From the NCBI GenBank assembly GCA_019639215.1, contig JAHBSH010000006.1, positions 1 through 56,153 of the forward strand: a stretch of DNA of 56,153 nucleotides, given 5' to 3'. The position numbers and the translations under genes were made by a program. Origin of the DNA: Acidobacteriota bacterium. GTDB lineage: Bacteria > Acidobacteriota > Blastocatellia > Pyrinomonadales > Pyrinomonadaceae. This document shows positions 28,701 through 36,747 of the stretch, in pieces. Numbering within the stretch: position 1 is the first letter of the stretch; each line of letters begins with the position of its first letter. The notes beneath the pieces are model-generated. The model saw only the letters and a list, made by a program, of their open reading frames with translations, was not told the DNA's origin and searched no databases.

Positions 28701-29243
28701 CTCAGCAAGTCCGCTGGTTGAAAGCGATTCTTCGGCAGTTCCACCTAATGTCAGGACAAGGTCGAGCGGATTACGATCAAAGTTTGGCAACTCTTCTATC
28801 TCTATCCGGCTGACCGTTCCTCCAACTACCACTCTTGATGTATCGACGGCTGGGGCATCGTCATCATCAACGGTCACGGTTGCTTCGGCCTGGACGTCGG
28901 CTGGTGAGAGCGACATGTCAAGCTGAAGGTTCTGGCCGGAGAGCGTAACAAGGTCGATGCGTTCCTTTGCACCAAAACCCTGTGCCTCGAACCGGATCGT
29001 GTATGTTCCGGGCGGCAGTTCGATCAGCTGATAACGGCCGGACGCATTGGTCGTTACCGAACGCGATTGGCCTGTCTGAATCAATTTCGCGGTTACGGTC
29101 GCGCCGGGAATGGCTTCGCCGTTCGTGTCTGTCACACGCCCTGAAATACCTACATCGTCCAGATCCTGCGCGACAGCTGACATTGTCAATACGACGCACA
29201 ATACGGCCAATGACAAAATGCTCCTAAATAGAGAGACCTTCAT
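25782..29243 (-). CDS. TonB-dependent receptor, Oar-like, with carboxypeptidase-regulatory domain
   Basis: A 1153-residue outer-membrane protein. A signal peptide (MKVSLFRSILSLAVLCVVLT, cleavage near AVAQD) is followed by a carboxypeptidase-regulatory-like beta-sandwich at about residues 30-110 (GISGRVTDTNGEAIPGATVT, YQLIELPPGTYTIRFEAQGF). The plug follows, with FSLSGGTAYSNNITIDGLDN and VQVITNQFSAEYGRASGGRVN. The remaining 850 residues are the beta-barrel, ending LGFRFDF with the terminal aromatic that outer-membrane assembly requires. This type is abundant in Acidobacteriota and is thought to import large oligosaccharides or peptides. The ligand cannot be read from sequence and no SusD-like partner lies beside it. 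AGGAG is well placed before the ATG. Confidence 0.95.
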   Translation of the reverse strand: MKVSLFRSILSLAVLCVVLTMSAVAQDLDDVGISGRVTDTNGEAIPGATVTAKLIQTGQSRSVTTNASGRYQLIELPPGTYTIRFEAQGFGAKERIDLVTLSGQNLQLDMSLSPADVQAEATVTVDDDDAPAVDTSRVVVGGTVSRIEIEELPNFDRNPLDLVLTLGGTAEESLSTSGLAEDRLQSPSSAPLEQGNFSLSGGTAYSNNITIDGLDNNDDRSSRDRFQPSLESIEEVQVITNQFSAEYGRASGGRVNIRTRAGNNRFRGRAFMFFRDARMNSNSWYNNSRNIARPAMTDINPGFSFSGPVKLPFYNGMNRTFFSATYEYDNYDDNTLIDAYIPLVQNSRFQLPEPTSNTPTCDANPPTSDNPVCAGPNPTAGFVVPYTKTYPTPNLSHIVIARVDHKLFKNNDLTVGWQFGRKKNLRTNGATQTRLDEAFQAKNINTDAINFTNNHVFGANVVNQLRGQWSRYAPNYQTAGPDEPVVIVSYRDPVTNSVRSLVAGNSTNSSSMAFADARTETRWQIQDSLTYVTNSGHTIKGGFDYQKVDSKTRGLQDASGTFNFNSVFNYSQNVVTRYRQNFGTASDVVNTYWGGFINDQFNVFSHTTLSLGVRYERETAVSDNNNWGPRLGIAMDPFKDGKGVIRFGAGIFYNRVLLRTVADSIQNANKDLISFDSNTIGTSAADPRRGPILAAIADRFPGTYGDISELRQLVSQACASIVTTFPCDQNTGFVTNVSSQGNPLRSVEADLKIPESYQFNIGFEREIVKGFVFEANYTWNKTVHLWRDYNPNAPNLDMANQMLGTNYADWTEYLINNPFQLSPTRQYVFFLGPTNDTTGHHANSPTGGNCGTTTAVCYVNLNTTNSTTTQPLVSVAGQNNNATGAPIGIALAAVAQFRPDSSVEETSRIGSNGNAFYQGLVLQLRRRYRQLGHGFGMSIRGAYTLSSTKDDGLNNTANAEVNGDFGREWTRNLQDRRHRLAITGVIETPRWFGKLRLSPVFRYGSSGRFNLGVGGSDRNLDDLGTDRVNFSGDIKDIVWREPGSPVPHDLISKFSLQPIGARSGNLPRNAGTSPSFYTFDVNITREIRFTERMRLRPFVEFNNIMNAAVFSFGSEYIDFTGLTAGDPQSQAEFLVPTRTYRQRHMRLGFRFDF

Positions 29244-29392
29244 CTACCTTCTCCTAAAAAATCAAGTTTTTTCTAATATCTTTATAAGATGTCCGTTGTA
29301 TAGAGTATTTTTGCCCAAACAGACTGGAATGTAAAGTAAATCGGCCTTAAATTATGGTCAACAGAAAAAGGAAGGCAAGCCAGGGGGAAAGA

Positions 29393-29794
29393 CTATTCGT
29401 CGTCAATCCGAAATTGCGTTACACGCATCCGGCGAAGACGTGAAACTGGAATGAGAGCGTCCGTCTTTGTAACACTCTCAGCGCTCGAGGAAAATTCGGC
29501 GGCGTGATCACGCACGTAATCAAAAAAGCGCTCAAATTCACGCTGCATCGCGTCCATCTTTTCACGCATGTTCAGGATTATTTCAACTCCGGCAAGGTTT
29601 ACACCGAGGTCGCGCGTAAGTGCCAAAATGACCTCAAGCCGCTCAAGGTCGCTGTCCTCATAAAGGCGCGTATTCCCCTCTGACCGCGACGGCTTCAAAA
29701 GCCCCTCGCGTTCGTACATTCTCAGCGTCTGCGGATGGATGTCATAAAGCTCCGCCACAGCACTGATCGTGTAGGTTTTTACTCGCTTCCTCAT
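29393..29794 (-). CDS. hspR: HspR-like MerR-family heat-shock repressor
   Basis: A 133-residue regulator. The MerR-type winged helix-turn-helix is near residues 8-75: YTISAVAELYDIHPQTLRMY, EREGLLKPSRSEGNTRLYED, and LTRDLGVNLAGVEIIL. These phrases, especially HPQTLR.YEREGLL and NLAGVE.IL, separate HspR from other MerR proteins. A coiled-coil dimerisation segment follows (REKMDAMQREFERFFDYV). HspR represses dnaK operons by binding HAIR inverted repeats, with DnaK as co-repressor. It is the last gene of the cluster, as in actinobacteria, and a HAIR-like site overlaps the dnaK -35. A palindromic repeat separates it from dnaJ, so it may also have a local promoter. Confidence 0.9.
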   Translation of the reverse strand: MRKRVKTYTISAVAELYDIHPQTLRMYEREGLLKPSRSEGNTRLYEDSDLERLEVILALTRDLGVNLAGVEIILNMREKMDAMQREFERFFDYVRDHAAEFSSSAESVTKTDALIPVSRLRRMRVTQFRIDDE

Positions 29795-29798
29795 ATTT

Positions 29799-29921
29799 TT
29801 TCACCGCAGAGTCGCTGAGACGCTGAGTGGATAAAAAAGGCTTCTATGACCTATATCCTGTCAACTGCTTGATATCAAAGTTCTATAAAACTTCTCCGCG
29901 TCTTTGTATCTCTACGGTCAA
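29799..29921. repeat. Long imperfect inverted repeat between dnaJ and hspR
   Basis: The left arm (29799-29828, with CACCGCAGAGTCGCTGAGAC) and the right arm (29890-29921, reading CTCCGCGTCTTTGTATCTCT then ACGG) are imperfect reverse complements flanking about 60 nt. The ACCGCAGAG...AGACGC..GAG phrase resembles a dispersed intergenic palindromic repeat seen in many bacterial genomes. It fills the whole dnaJ-hspR gap. Confidence 0.55.
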
Positions 29922-29924
29922 TAA

Positions 29925-31097
29925 CTACTCTAATCCCATTACTTTCCGAGGGTTTTCAGGATTAAGTTTTTCGAACTGCCTCAAGACCTCTTTTGTCTCT
30001 TCTGAGATCACCCTTGGAAGAGTTATTTTGACCTCAACAAATTGGTCGCCGCGAAGCTTAGGATTTCGCAACGAAGGAAAACCGCGTTCTCTAAGGCGAA
30101 ACTTCTGACCGGATTCTGTTCCGGGCGGGATCTTTAATTGAGCCTTACCCTCTACGGTCGGCACCTCGATACGTGAACCAAGAGCGGCTTCAGAAACCGA
30201 TATCGGAACGGTAACATATACATTGTCGCCCTTTCTGGTCAGAAACGGATGCTTGCCGACGTTGGTCAAAATGAAGAGATCGCCCGGCTCGGCTCCCATT
30301 CTGCCTCCGTGTCCCTTTTTGGGAACACGCACACGCGAACCTGTATCAACACCTGCGGGTATCTTTATCTTTACCTGTTCGGTCTTTGGCGTCGTCCCTT
30401 TGCCGTTACACAAAGAGCAAGGCGTACGCCTACGGCCGGTTCCGCCGCAATCGGTACATTCCTGTGAGAACTGCAATCTTCCGCCGGTCTTCATTACCTG
30501 CCCTGTCCCTTTACAGGTCGTACATTGAACCACAGGCCCGCCGGTATCGCCTGCCCCGTTACAACGCGAACATTGTTCGGACCTTTCAACAGTTATGTTG
30601 GTCGTGAGGCCTGTGAATGCCTCTTCAAAGCTAAGAGCAAGCGGGATCTCTATATCTCGGCCTTTTTTGGGCATCGCCCTAGGCGGTTCCGGTGCGGGCC
30701 GAGCCCCTGCGCTTCCGCCGCCGCCCCCGAATAGATCAGAAAAGATATCGCGAAAACTAGATCCCGATGAAGACGAGGTTGAACCCGAATCCCATGAAAA
30801 ACCGGAGAAATCAAATCCGGGAGAACCCGCTCCGCCCGAAGCTCCCGAAGCATATGGAGAATCAGCATCAAGATTGTCGTGATAATAGCCAAAACGGTCA
30901 AAGGTCTTACGTTTTTTCTCGTCAGAGAGAATGTCGTAAGCCTCCTGAACCTCTTTGAACTTATCTTCCGCAGCCTTGTCGTTCGGATTGACGTCAGGGT
31001 GATATTTACGCGCAAGTTTCCGATAGGCCTTCTTTATGTCATCAGCCTTGGCATCCTTGCTTACGCCCAGTATTTTGTAATAATCCTTTTTTGCCAC
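29925..31097 (-). CDS. dnaJ: Chaperone protein DnaJ
   Basis: A 390-residue Hsp40 of class I. The J domain is at residues 1-70 with HPD at 33-35. A Gly/Ser/Phe-rich linker follows (about 75-140, including [20 protein letters not shown]). The zinc domain has four CxxCxGxG repeats: [24 protein letters not shown] and CSLCNGKG. Two substrate-binding beta domains complete the protein. It delivers clients to DnaK and stimulates its ATPase. The start is GTG at 31097, directly abutting the TAA of the upstream toxin gene, so its translation is probably coupled to the toxin. grpE is not in the cluster. Confidence 0.97.
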   Translation of the reverse strand: MAKKDYYKILGVSKDAKADDIKKAYRKLARKYHPDVNPNDKAAEDKFKEVQEAYDILSDEKKRKTFDRFGYYHDNLDADSPYASGASGGAGSPGFDFSGFSWDSGSTSSSSGSSFRDIFSDLFGGGGGSAGARPAPEPPRAMPKKGRDIEIPLALSFEEAFTGLTTNITVERSEQCSRCNGAGDTGGPVVQCTTCKGTGQVMKTGGRLQFSQECTDCGGTGRRRTPCSLCNGKGTTPKTEQVKIKIPAGVDTGSRVRVPKKGHGGRMGAEPGDLFILTNVGKHPFLTRKGDNVYVTVPISVSEAALGSRIEVPTVEGKAQLKIPPGTESGQKFRLRERGFPSLRNPKLRGDQFVEVKITLPRVISEETKEVLRQFEKLNPENPRKVMGLE

Positions 31098-31415
31098 TTA
31101 TTCTTCAAAACCAAAAGCAAATTTGATCGCTTCCACGACCTCATCCATCTTCACCGGTTCAATATGTGTAAGATATGCCCCGATCTTTTCCTTGGAAATG
31201 GTCTGTATTTGATCCACATTAATTACGCACGGCTTGGGCATACCGTCACTTTCATCCAGCCAAATGCTTGCTGCATTGTCCCTGATAGTTGACGTTATTG
31301 GTATAACGGTTACGGATGTTAACAATGGGATTGCCGAATTGCGAGTGATTATAAGAGCCGGACGGGTCTTGTCGGGTTGCTTGAATTTGATCCAGTAAAT
31401 ATCACCTCTTACCAT
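31098..31415 (-). CDS. MazF/PemK-family toxin
   Basis: A 105-residue protein with the MazF/PemK fold. It starts MVRGDIYWIKFKQPDKTRPA, in which the RGDIYW opening and the following RPALIITRN strand are signature. SVTVIPITSTIR holds the conserved Ser/Thr and Arg region, and CVINVDQIQTISKEKIG the last strand. Toxins of this family are usually sequence-specific mRNA endonucleases that halt translation. Its start overlaps the upstream antitoxin gene by 7 nt, and its stop abuts dnaJ. This makes the pair part of the dnaK-dnaJ-hspR operon. Expression with chaperones under heat shock is inferred from layout. Confidence 0.9.
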   Translation of the reverse strand: MVRGDIYWIKFKQPDKTRPALIITRNSAIPLLTSVTVIPITSTIRDNAASIWLDESDGMPKPCVINVDQIQTISKEKIGAYLTHIEPVKMDEVVEAIKFAFGFEE

Positions 31416-31651
31416 TCATCACCCCAATCCTGGTTTTCCTCCCACTCACTCTGCTCCTGTATTTCCTCACTCGTTTGCGGAAAACGTTGATAGCTTTCCT
31501 GAAACTTGCGGATCTTATCTTCTACCGACTGTTTTCGCAGACCTTTAAGCAGGATCTCATTCACAAGCTGGTAACGAGATTTCTGCGAATCTTTCGCAAG
31601 CTGATCGATCTCGGGAAGGATAGCTTCATCCACTTCGATTTGTACGCCCAT
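31409..31651 (-). CDS. Ribbon-helix-helix antitoxin of the MazF/PemK pair
   Basis: An 80-residue acidic protein. The N-terminus (GVQIEVDEAILPEIDQLAKD then SRYQLVNEILLKGL) is a ribbon-helix-helix DNA-binding unit with a strand followed by two helices. The C-terminal 35 residues are highly acidic and Trp-containing (EQSEWEENQDWGDEW), as expected for a disordered tail that wraps the toxin active site. It overlaps the toxin start by 7 nt. It lies 68 nt downstream of dnaK, beyond a strong hairpin. The family is a MazE-like or CopG-like RHH; the exact subfamily is not certain. Confidence 0.85.
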   Translation of the reverse strand: MGVQIEVDEAILPEIDQLAKDSQKSRYQLVNEILLKGLRKQSVEDKIRKFQESYQRFPQTSEEIQEQSEWEENQDWGDEW

Positions 31652-31670
31652 ATTACCTTTAGAGTAACTT

Positions 31671-31706
31671 AGAATGAGCGGCTATTTTAATCTAACCGCT
31701 CATTCT
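31671..31706. promoter_or_regulatory. Intergenic hairpin between dnaK and the antitoxin gene
   Basis: A perfect 11-bp inverted repeat (AGAATGAGCGG / CCGCTCATTCT, 14-nt loop) lies 14-49 nt after the dnaK stop. On the transcribed strand it lacks a proper U tract, so it may be a processing or stability element or a partial terminator that lowers expression of the genes behind it. Confidence 0.55.
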
Positions 31707-31719
31707 TTATACCACACCG

Positions 31720-33657
31720 CTAGTCTTTCTTCTCGTCTTCGACGTCAACATATTCGGCATCGATAACGTTGTCATCGCTCGAAGATGTGTCGCCGCCGTC
31801 CGATCCGGCTGAGGCAGACGATGCCTGTTCGTCAGCCGCTCCGTCGCCGGTCGCAGATCCTGCCTGACTGTAGAGAACTTCTGCCAGCTTGTGAGATGCG
31901 GTCTGCAGCCTTTCGTACGCATTGTTCATCGCATCAGGATCACTTCCGCCAAGTGCGGTTTTGGATTCCGAGATAGCTGCTTCGATCTCTCCGGCTGCAG
32001 CTGCATCCAGCTTGTCCTTGTTCTCGCTGAGGGTTTTCTCAACGCTGTAAACAAGTCCGTCCAGACGGTTGCGAGCCTCGATCTCAGCCTTCTTCTTCTC
32101 GTCCTCACCGGCGTGCGATTCAGCATCCTTCATCATCTTGTCGATCTCTTCCTTAGAAAGTCCCGACGAAGAGGTTATGGTGATCTTCTGCTCGCGGCCC
32201 GTTCCTACGTCCTTGGCTGAAACGTTTACGATACCGTTGGCGTCGATGTCAAAAGTAACCTCGACCTGAGGAACGCCACGCGGTGCCGGCGGAATACCGA
32301 CGAGATGAAACTTACCAAGGGTCTTGTTGTCCGATGCCATCGGGCGTTCACCCTGAAGAACGTGGACCTCAACGCTGGTCTGATTGTCAGCAGCGGTCGA
32401 GAATATCTCGCTCTTGCGTGTTGGGATGGTAGTGTTACGCGGGATCATTTGCGTAAAAACACCACCGAGAGTTTCGATGCCGAGCGTAAGCGGTGTTACG
32501 TCAAGCAGCAGAATGTCTGTCTTCTCACCGCCGAGAACACCTGCCTGAACCGCAGCTCCAAGAGATACGACCTCATCCGGATTGACCGATTTATTCGGTT
32601 CCTTTCCAAAGAGCCCCTTTACCATCTCCTGCACTTTCGGGATACGGGTGGAACCGCCGACCAGAACTACCTCATCAATGTCTTTAGCGGAAACACCGGC
32701 GTCCTTGAGGGCCTGTTCAACAGGCGGCATCAAACGCTTGAGGATATCTTCCGTCAGAGCTTCAAATTTAGCCCTGGTGAGCTTCGTTACCAAATGTTTT
32801 GGGCCTGATGCATCTGCTGTAATAAAAGGCAGATTTATCTCGGTTTCCATCGCAGACGAAAGCTCGACCTTTGCCTTTTCAGCGGCCTCTTTGAGACGCT
32901 GAAGAGCCATCTTGTCTGAGGTCAGGTCAATTCCCTGATCTTTCTTGAACTCGTCAATGATCCATTTGATCAGTACTTCGTCAACGTCATCGCCGCCGAG
33001 GTGCGTGTCGCCGTTAGTCGATTTAACCTCGACAACGCCTTCGCCTACCTCAAGCACCGATATATCGAACGTACCGCCGCCGAAGTCGAAAACAGCAATG
33101 GTCTCGTCCTTCTTTTTATCCAAACCGTAAGCCAGAGCGGCCGCGGTCGGTTCGTTAACGATACGCAGAACCTCAAGGCCGGCGATCTTGCCCGCGTCCT
33201 TGGTTGCCTGACGCTGTGCGTCATTAAAGTAGGCCGGAACAGTGATAACCGCCTTTTCAACCTTTGCACCAAGATAATCCTCAGCTGACTGCTTCAATTT
33301 TTGCAGAACCATCGCCGCTATTTCAGGCGGGCTGTACTGTTTTCCTTCCGCTTCGATGCGGACATCGCCGTTCGAAGCTTTGACGACCTTATAAGGAACT
33401 TGTTTTATCTCGTCCTGAACTTCATCAAATTTGCGTCCCATGAAACGCTTTATCGAATAAAGTGTGTTCTCGGGGTTGGTCACCGCCTGACGCTTTGCGA
33501 CCTGGCCGACCAAGCGGTTGCCATCCTTTGCAAAAGCGACGACCGACGGGGTCGTTCTGCCGCCTTCCGCATTGGTTATGATGATGGGTTCGCCGCCTTC
33601 CATAACGGAAACGACCGAATTGGTCGTCCCCAGGTCAATACCTATAATTTTGCTCAT
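31720..33657 (-). CDS. dnaK: Chaperone protein DnaK (Hsp70)
   Basis: A 645-residue Hsp70. The nucleotide-binding domain starts at GIDLGTTNS with the phosphate loop; [20 protein letters not shown] and [11 protein letters not shown] follow. The linker [19 protein letters not shown] leads to the substrate-binding domain (about residues 390-500) and the helical lid. The C-terminus ends [11 protein letters not shown], the usual acidic tail. It refolds client proteins with DnaJ and GrpE. I use ATG 33657 ([16 protein letters not shown] just upstream) rather than an in-frame TTG 15 nt earlier. It is the first gene of the heat-shock cluster, with a good promoter and HAIR-like operator. Confidence 0.98.
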   Translation of the reverse strand: MSKIIGIDLGTTNSVVSVMEGGEPIIITNAEGGRTTPSVVAFAKDGNRLVGQVAKRQAVTNPENTLYSIKRFMGRKFDEVQDEIKQVPYKVVKASNGDVRIEAEGKQYSPPEIAAMVLQKLKQSAEDYLGAKVEKAVITVPAYFNDAQRQATKDAGKIAGLEVLRIVNEPTAAALAYGLDKKKDETIAVFDFGGGTFDISVLEVGEGVVEVKSTNGDTHLGGDDVDEVLIKWIIDEFKKDQGIDLTSDKMALQRLKEAAEKAKVELSSAMETEINLPFITADASGPKHLVTKLTRAKFEALTEDILKRLMPPVEQALKDAGVSAKDIDEVVLVGGSTRIPKVQEMVKGLFGKEPNKSVNPDEVVSLGAAVQAGVLGGEKTDILLLDVTPLTLGIETLGGVFTQMIPRNTTIPTRKSEIFSTAADNQTSVEVHVLQGERPMASDNKTLGKFHLVGIPPAPRGVPQVEVTFDIDANGIVNVSAKDVGTGREQKITITSSSGLSKEEIDKMMKDAESHAGEDEKKKAEIEARNRLDGLVYSVEKTLSENKDKLDAAAAGEIEAAISESKTALGGSDPDAMNNAYERLQTASHKLAEVLYSQAGSATGDGAADEQASSASAGSDGGDTSSSDDNVIDAEYVDVEDEKKD

Positions 33658-33731
33658 CCTGTCTATCTCCAATAGTTAGAATAACTTCTCTCGCCGTATG
33701 AAAACATCAATAATGACTTGAGTCTTTACTA

Positions 33732-33760
33732 AGAATAAAGGTTGAGTGTGTTATTGTCAA
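33732..33760 (-). promoter_or_regulatory. Promoter of the dnaK cluster
   Basis: On the minus strand TTGACA, a 17-bp spacer and TATTCT. The start point would be near 33725 with a leader of about 68 nt. AT-rich sequence lies immediately upstream (33761-33830), including an imperfect direct repeat around CCTTTTTTAATA and CATTTTTTAATA that may aid polymerase binding. Confidence 0.65.
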
Positions 33761-33761
33761 G
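33741..33761. promoter_or_regulatory. HAIR-like HspR operator at dnaK
   Basis: Read on the minus strand, CTTGACA-N7-ACTCAAC matches the HAIR consensus CTTGAGT-N7-ACTCAAG at 11 of 14 positions with the correct spacing. It covers the -35 and part of the spacer. An extra perfect half-site (ACTCAAG) lies at 33717-33723, next to the start point. Confidence 0.6.
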
Positions 33762-33890
33762 TTTTATTTAGTAGATCTTGGCCTTTTTTAATAAATTGCC
33801 TTAGATTAGGCATTTTTTAATAGATCTTTAACGGTCTCACTCGAAAAGCCCGGTAAGGCATCGCACAAGTAAAACGAAAGCAGGAATGGG

Positions 33891-34475
33891 TTATTTAGGC
33901 TGGGCTTTTTTTTCTTCTTCATCTTCTTTCATCAGTCGGGCGACCTGAAAGATGTAATGGATGCCGGAAGCGACCGCCAGCAGGACAACTATGAAATAGA
34001 CGGTCGGGAGATAAAAGGTGATATTGCTGACAGCCGCAACAAGGACAAGCGTAACCGCAACGACCTGAACAAAAGTACTGAGTTTGCCAAGCCACGAGGG
34101 GCGAAAGCCCCGAAAACCGGTCATCGTGACTATCGCAACCGCAACGGTAACTATCAGAACGTCCCTGCCGATAACAGCAGCCGTTACCCAAAAAGGAATG
34201 GGAAGAAACCTTACGGGTTCCATCACACCCGGAAGCGACAGCACAACAAATGCCGTGGTCATCAAGAGTTTGTCCGCGATCGGGTCGATGATGGTACCAA
34301 GCTCTGACTGCTGTTTGAAGCGCCGTGCGATAAAACCGTCGATGCCGTCAGAGATACCCGCGACCAAAAATACAGCAAGTGCCCAATGACTCTTGCCATA
34401 GAACAGCAGGCTGGCAAAGACCGGTATCAGTGCCATGCGCAGAAAGGTAAGTAAGTTGGGAATGGTCAGGATCAT
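33891..34475 (-). CDS. pgsA: CDP-diacylglycerol-glycerol-3-phosphate 3-phosphatidyltransferase
   Basis: A 194-residue membrane enzyme of the CDP-alcohol phosphotransferase family. The metal-binding motif D-G-x2-D-G-x2-A-R-x8-G-x3-D-x3-D is present as SDGIDGFIARRF ... LGTIIDPIADK (about residues 41-70). Five or six membrane helices follow. The N-terminus (ILTIPNLLTFLRMALIPVFA) matches PgsA-type proteins. It forms phosphatidylglycerol-phosphate, the precursor of PG and cardiolipin. A broader CDP-alcohol transferase cannot be excluded by eye. It is the last gene of a tyrS-metallophosphoesterase-pgsA run, 22 nt behind the phosphoesterase. The tail is Lys/Glu-rich. Confidence 0.88.
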   Translation of the reverse strand: MILTIPNLLTFLRMALIPVFASLLFYGKSHWALAVFLVAGISDGIDGFIARRFKQQSELGTIIDPIADKLLMTTAFVVLSLPGVMEPVRFLPIPFWVTAAVIGRDVLIVTVAVAIVTMTGFRGFRPSWLGKLSTFVQVVAVTLVLVAAVSNITFYLPTVYFIVVLLAVASGIHYIFQVARLMKEDEEEKKAQPK

Positions 34476-34497
34476 TAGGAAACAGAATATCGCCAGG

Positions 34498-35358
34498 TCA
34501 TGCCGACCTTAACTCCAATAGCGATATCTCAGGCGGACACTGATAACGGACAGGAAGGACGACCGTACCTATACCACGCGTAATGTAGATCTGTGAATCT
34601 TTTCGCTGATGCAGGCCTGCGGAGAGCTTGCGGCGGCGGAACAACCTGCGGCCGGACTCTCTTACCCGAACCTGCCCGCCGTGCGTATGACCGCTTAAGG
34701 TCAGGTCAATGCCGTTCTTTACCGCATGGCGAAAAATTATCGGGTTGTGTGCAAGAAGAAGCTTCATTTCATCCGGGAACGACCCTTTCAGAGCCGAAGG
34801 CAGATCGGTCTTTCCTACCGTGTGATCATCGACCCCACCCAACCAGAATGATGCTCCACGAGCCTCGAACCTTTGTCCCTCATTTATCAATACGTTTATA
34901 TTTGCGTCACGCAGAGCGTTTGTGACCATTTGCGGATCGGTCCAATGGTCATGATTGCCCAAACAGGCGTGAACGCCAAATTCAGCCTGCAAATGCCCGA
35001 GAGATTGCGCGACCGGCTTTATATACTCAGCCTCATGCGAGACGTAGTCTCCGGTCAGGATGAACATATCAGGACGCAGCCTGTTCGATATCTTTATCGC
35101 TCGTTCTATGTGGGCAAGTCCGGTAAAAGGGCTGTGATGAATATCAGACAGATGAATGATCTTGAACCCGTCAAGCTTTTTAGGAAGTCTTGCCAGTTTT
35201 ATCTCAATGCGTTCAAGCGACAGGCTGTTTGCCTCGTCTATCGCATGCTTGGCGATCTTTGAAACATTGCCTGCCAGTTCGCGCAAGGGACGTTCAGCCG
35301 CCATCAATGTATTGATGCGTTCCGTCATCCTGGCACGTCTTGTTGACATCAAACTCAT
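34498..35358 (-). CDS. Metallophosphoesterase (calcineurin-like, YkuE/YaeI type)
   Basis: A 286-residue enzyme with a complete two-metal site: LSDIHHSPF (Asp and His ligands), LTGDYVSH, CLGNHDHW, AHNP and SGHTHGGQVR. The order and spacing match the YkuE/YaeI group, which hydrolyses UDP-2,3-diacylglucosamine or other lipid-linked phosphates at the membrane; substrates vary. No transmembrane helix is clear at the N-terminus, which is instead amphipathic and basic (STRRARMTERINTLMAAERP). It lies between tyrS (58 nt) and pgsA (22 nt) on the same strand, so a lipid-related role is plausible but unproven. Confidence 0.88.
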   Translation of the reverse strand: MSLMSTRRARMTERINTLMAAERPLRELAGNVSKIAKHAIDEANSLSLERIEIKLARLPKKLDGFKIIHLSDIHHSPFTGLAHIERAIKISNRLRPDMFILTGDYVSHEAEYIKPVAQSLGHLQAEFGVHACLGNHDHWTDPQMVTNALRDANINVLINEGQRFEARGASFWLGGVDDHTVGKTDLPSALKGSFPDEMKLLLAHNPIIFRHAVKNGIDLTLSGHTHGGQVRVRESGRRLFRRRKLSAGLHQRKDSQIYITRGIGTVVLPVRYQCPPEISLLELRSA

Positions 35359-35416
35359 TATGAGCGTCTATTATATGACATCTGGCCGCTCAAGATACAA
35401 CTTTAGCGAAATAATG

Positions 35417-36625
35417 CTATTCGGCGGCCACTTTTAAGAATTTCAATTTACCCACCTGTAAGACAGCATTTTGGCCCGGGGAAAGTGAGATCTCGTCTGC
35501 GGCTGAAACTGCTTTTTCACCATTGATCCGGACGCCGCCCTGTTCAATGAGCCGTCTGGCCTCGCCCTTTGACGCTGCAAGGCCCGTGTTTACAAGCAGT
35601 TCCGGTAGGCGATATGTCCCGGCCTCCACGCTTTTTTCTTCGATATCATCTGGAATCTCCTTTTTGACAAATCTTTTATTAAATTCTGATTCGGCTTCGT
35701 CTGCGTATTCTGCCGAGTGAAAGTCTTTAATTATCAGCTTTGCCAGAGCAACTTTTACATCGCGCGGATTTTTACCGTCTGCGATCTCAGATCTCAAATT
35801 TGAAATTTCAGATTCGGTCAGATCGGTCAGCAACTCGTAGTATCGCCACATCAGATCATCGCTGATAGACATCACCTTGCCGAACATATCATTTGGCGAT
35901 TCATCAATGCCGATGTAGTTGTTCAGCGATTTGGACATCTTGTTGACGCCATCCAGGCCTTCGAGCAGTGGCGTCGTCATCACTATCTGCGGTTCCTGGC
36001 CGTATTCCCGCTGAAGGTCGCGGCCAACCATCAGGTTAAATTTCTGGTCGGTTCCGCCAAGTTCGACATCGGCCTCAAGAGCGACCGAATCATAGCCTTG
36101 CGTCAGCGGATAAAGCAGTTCGTGAAGCGAGATCGGCGTTTGTTCACGCAGCCTTTTTTCAAAATCGTCGCGTTCCAATATCTGCTTTACCGTCACGCGG
36201 GAACAAAGCCGGACAAAATCTGCCGCCGCAAATTTGTCCATCCATTCGCCATTGAAACGTAGCTCGGTCTTTTCGGGATCGAGCAATTTGAACATCTGCT
36301 GTTTGTAGGTCTCCGCATTCGCATTGACCTCTTCTCGCGTCAGCGGCGGACGCGTCACATTTTTGCCCGAAGGATCGCCGATCATACCCGTAAAATCGCC
36401 GATCAAAAAAATGACCGTGTGGCCAAGCTGCTGAAAAGCCCGCAATTTGCGGATCACGACCGTGTGCCCAAGATGAATGTCCGGCGCGGTCGGGTCAAGG
36501 CCCAATTTCACACGCAGTGGCTTGCCGGTCTTGGCTGACCGCTCAAGTTTTTTCCTCAGGTCATCTTCACGGATCAGATCGACCGTGCCTTTTTTCAAAA
36601 ATGCTATCTGTTCGTCAATGGTCAT
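35417..36625 (-). CDS. tyrS: Tyrosine-tRNA ligase, KMSKS (TyrZ-like) type
   Basis: A 402-residue class I aminoacyl-tRNA synthetase. The ATP site is HLGH at residues 51-54 and KMSKS at 229-233. The tyrosine-binding segment includes [20 protein letters not shown] and [12 protein letters not shown]-terminal S4 RNA-binding domain spans about 340-402 ([30 protein letters not shown]). The KMSKS form with this spacing is the TyrZ-type branch rather than the KFGKT TyrS branch. It charges tRNA-Tyr. It is the first gene of the tyrS-phosphoesterase-pgsA run. No T-box element was seen upstream. Confidence 0.96.
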   Translation of the reverse strand: MTIDEQIAFLKKGTVDLIREDDLRKKLERSAKTGKPLRVKLGLDPTAPDIHLGHTVVIRKLRAFQQLGHTVIFLIGDFTGMIGDPSGKNVTRPPLTREEVNANAETYKQQMFKLLDPEKTELRFNGEWMDKFAAADFVRLCSRVTVKQILERDDFEKRLREQTPISLHELLYPLTQGYDSVALEADVELGGTDQKFNLMVGRDLQREYGQEPQIVMTTPLLEGLDGVNKMSKSLNNYIGIDESPNDMFGKVMSISDDLMWRYYELLTDLTESEISNLRSEIADGKNPRDVKVALAKLIIKDFHSAEYADEAESEFNKRFVKKEIPDDIEEKSVEAGTYRLPELLVNTGLAASKGEARRLIEQGGVRINGEKAVSAADEISLSPGQNAVLQVGKLKFLKVAAE

Positions 36626-36687
36626 GGTAAAAAGGCTAATTATATATTACGCCATGCATTTAACGCATCCGAGTGCCAGGTAAAGAC

Positions 36688-36729
36688 AAAAAAAGATGCC
36701 GGGATAGCGCCAACTATCTCCCCGGCATC
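36688..36729 (-). terminator. Terminator of the 36748-37347 gene
   Basis: An inverted repeat (GATGCCGGG.ATAG / CTAT.CTCCCCGGCATC) starts 19 nt past the stop codon, and on the minus strand it is followed by seven T. It shields tyrS from the upstream gene. Confidence 0.75.
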
Positions 36730-36747
36730 CAATATCAAATAAAGACC

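Noticed and set aside
33781..33815. TGCCT/AGGCA hairpin with T run considered as a terminator
   Set aside because: The stem is only 5 bp and no + strand gene precedes it; more likely part of the AT-rich region upstream of the dnaK promoter.
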